The notes beneath the pieces are model-generated. The model made no database searches and was not told the origin of the DNA. It saw only the letters and a list, made by a program, of their open reading frames with translations. From assembly GCA_964520785.1 (NCBI GenBank), contig CAZFQG010000262.1, forward strand, positions 1-6,724: a stretch of DNA of 6,724 nt. The letters run 5' to 3'. A program made the translations under genes and the position numbers. Shown in pieces: positions 6,647-6,724 of this stretch (positions are counted from its first letter, which is position 1; each line of letters opens with the position of its first letter). This DNA is from CAZFQG01 sp964520785 (GTDB taxonomy: Bacteria; Planctomycetota; Planctomycetia; Pirellulales; Thermoguttaceae).

Positions 6647-6724
6647 ATGGCGAATTCGCGGACTCCCCTGATCGGAAAGGGACATTTCCTCACGGTTCGA
6701 AGTTCTCGGGTCGCTATCCGGTTT
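6647..6724 (+). CDS. Possible start of a divergent gene cut by the window edge
   Basis: An ATG at 6647 opens 26 codons (MANSRTPLIGKGHFL...) without a stop up to the last base. GGGGA lies about 8 nt upstream. A weak promoter-like pair, TTGACC (6566-6571) and TATACA (6588-6593) with 16-bp spacing, could serve it. A 5-bp hairpin (CCCGA-TTG-TCGGG, 6627-6639) sits just before the start and overlaps the possible ribosome site. With so few codons this may be chance, and I recognise no family. Confidence 0.2.
   Translation, partial: MANSRTPLIGKGHFLTVRSSRVAIRF

Overview
The window looks like a chromosomal segment of a GC-rich planctomycete (Pirellulales-like). Three proteins suggest this. The first is a large membrane-anchored protein with two tandem parvulin-like units of a type I associate with planctomycetes. 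The second is an EF-P paralogue of the EfpL/YeiP type, starting MLAKDIKRG and with an arginine loop tip. The third is a small DUF6868-type membrane protein. The assignment rests on remembered family resemblance, not on a search. I see no rRNA, tRNA, CRISPR array, transposase or phage gene.

Layout from left to right. Bases 1-331 hold no convincing gene, only a 20-bp tandem duplication and a start-less open frame. A minus-strand SOUL heme-binding protein gene (332-1013) is split by one extra base near 756; removing it restores a complete exported 226-aa protein. A 307-bp divergent spacer with a good sigma70-type promoter (1160-1189) leads to the 734-aa parvulin/SurA-like protein (1321-3525). 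A short spacer follows, then a URO-D superfamily protein (3695-4816) and, 17 bp later, an 80-aa two-helix membrane protein (4834-5076); these two probably form a transcription unit. A 377-bp non-coding stretch holds a perfect 17-bp tandem duplication and two hairpins. Next come an unrecognised 121-aa protein (5454-5819) and, converging on it, efpL (5878-6441, minus) with its own likely promoter (6520-6547). The last 280 bp are the efpL upstream region and perhaps the first codons of a divergent gene.

The genes do not form an obvious pathway: they cover heme binding, envelope protein folding, a URO-D-fold enzyme and ribosome rescue at polyproline stalls. Pairing the SOUL and URO-D genes as a tetrapyrrole system is tempting but weak, because the URO-D protein lacks the uroporphyrinogen decarboxylase signature. 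I found no defence, mobile or other multi-gene system that I would call new. The points most worth a second look are the single-base break in the SOUL gene, the duplicated parvulin units without the usual catalytic histidines, the URO-D/DUF6868 pair, and the two short tandem duplications in non-coding DNA.
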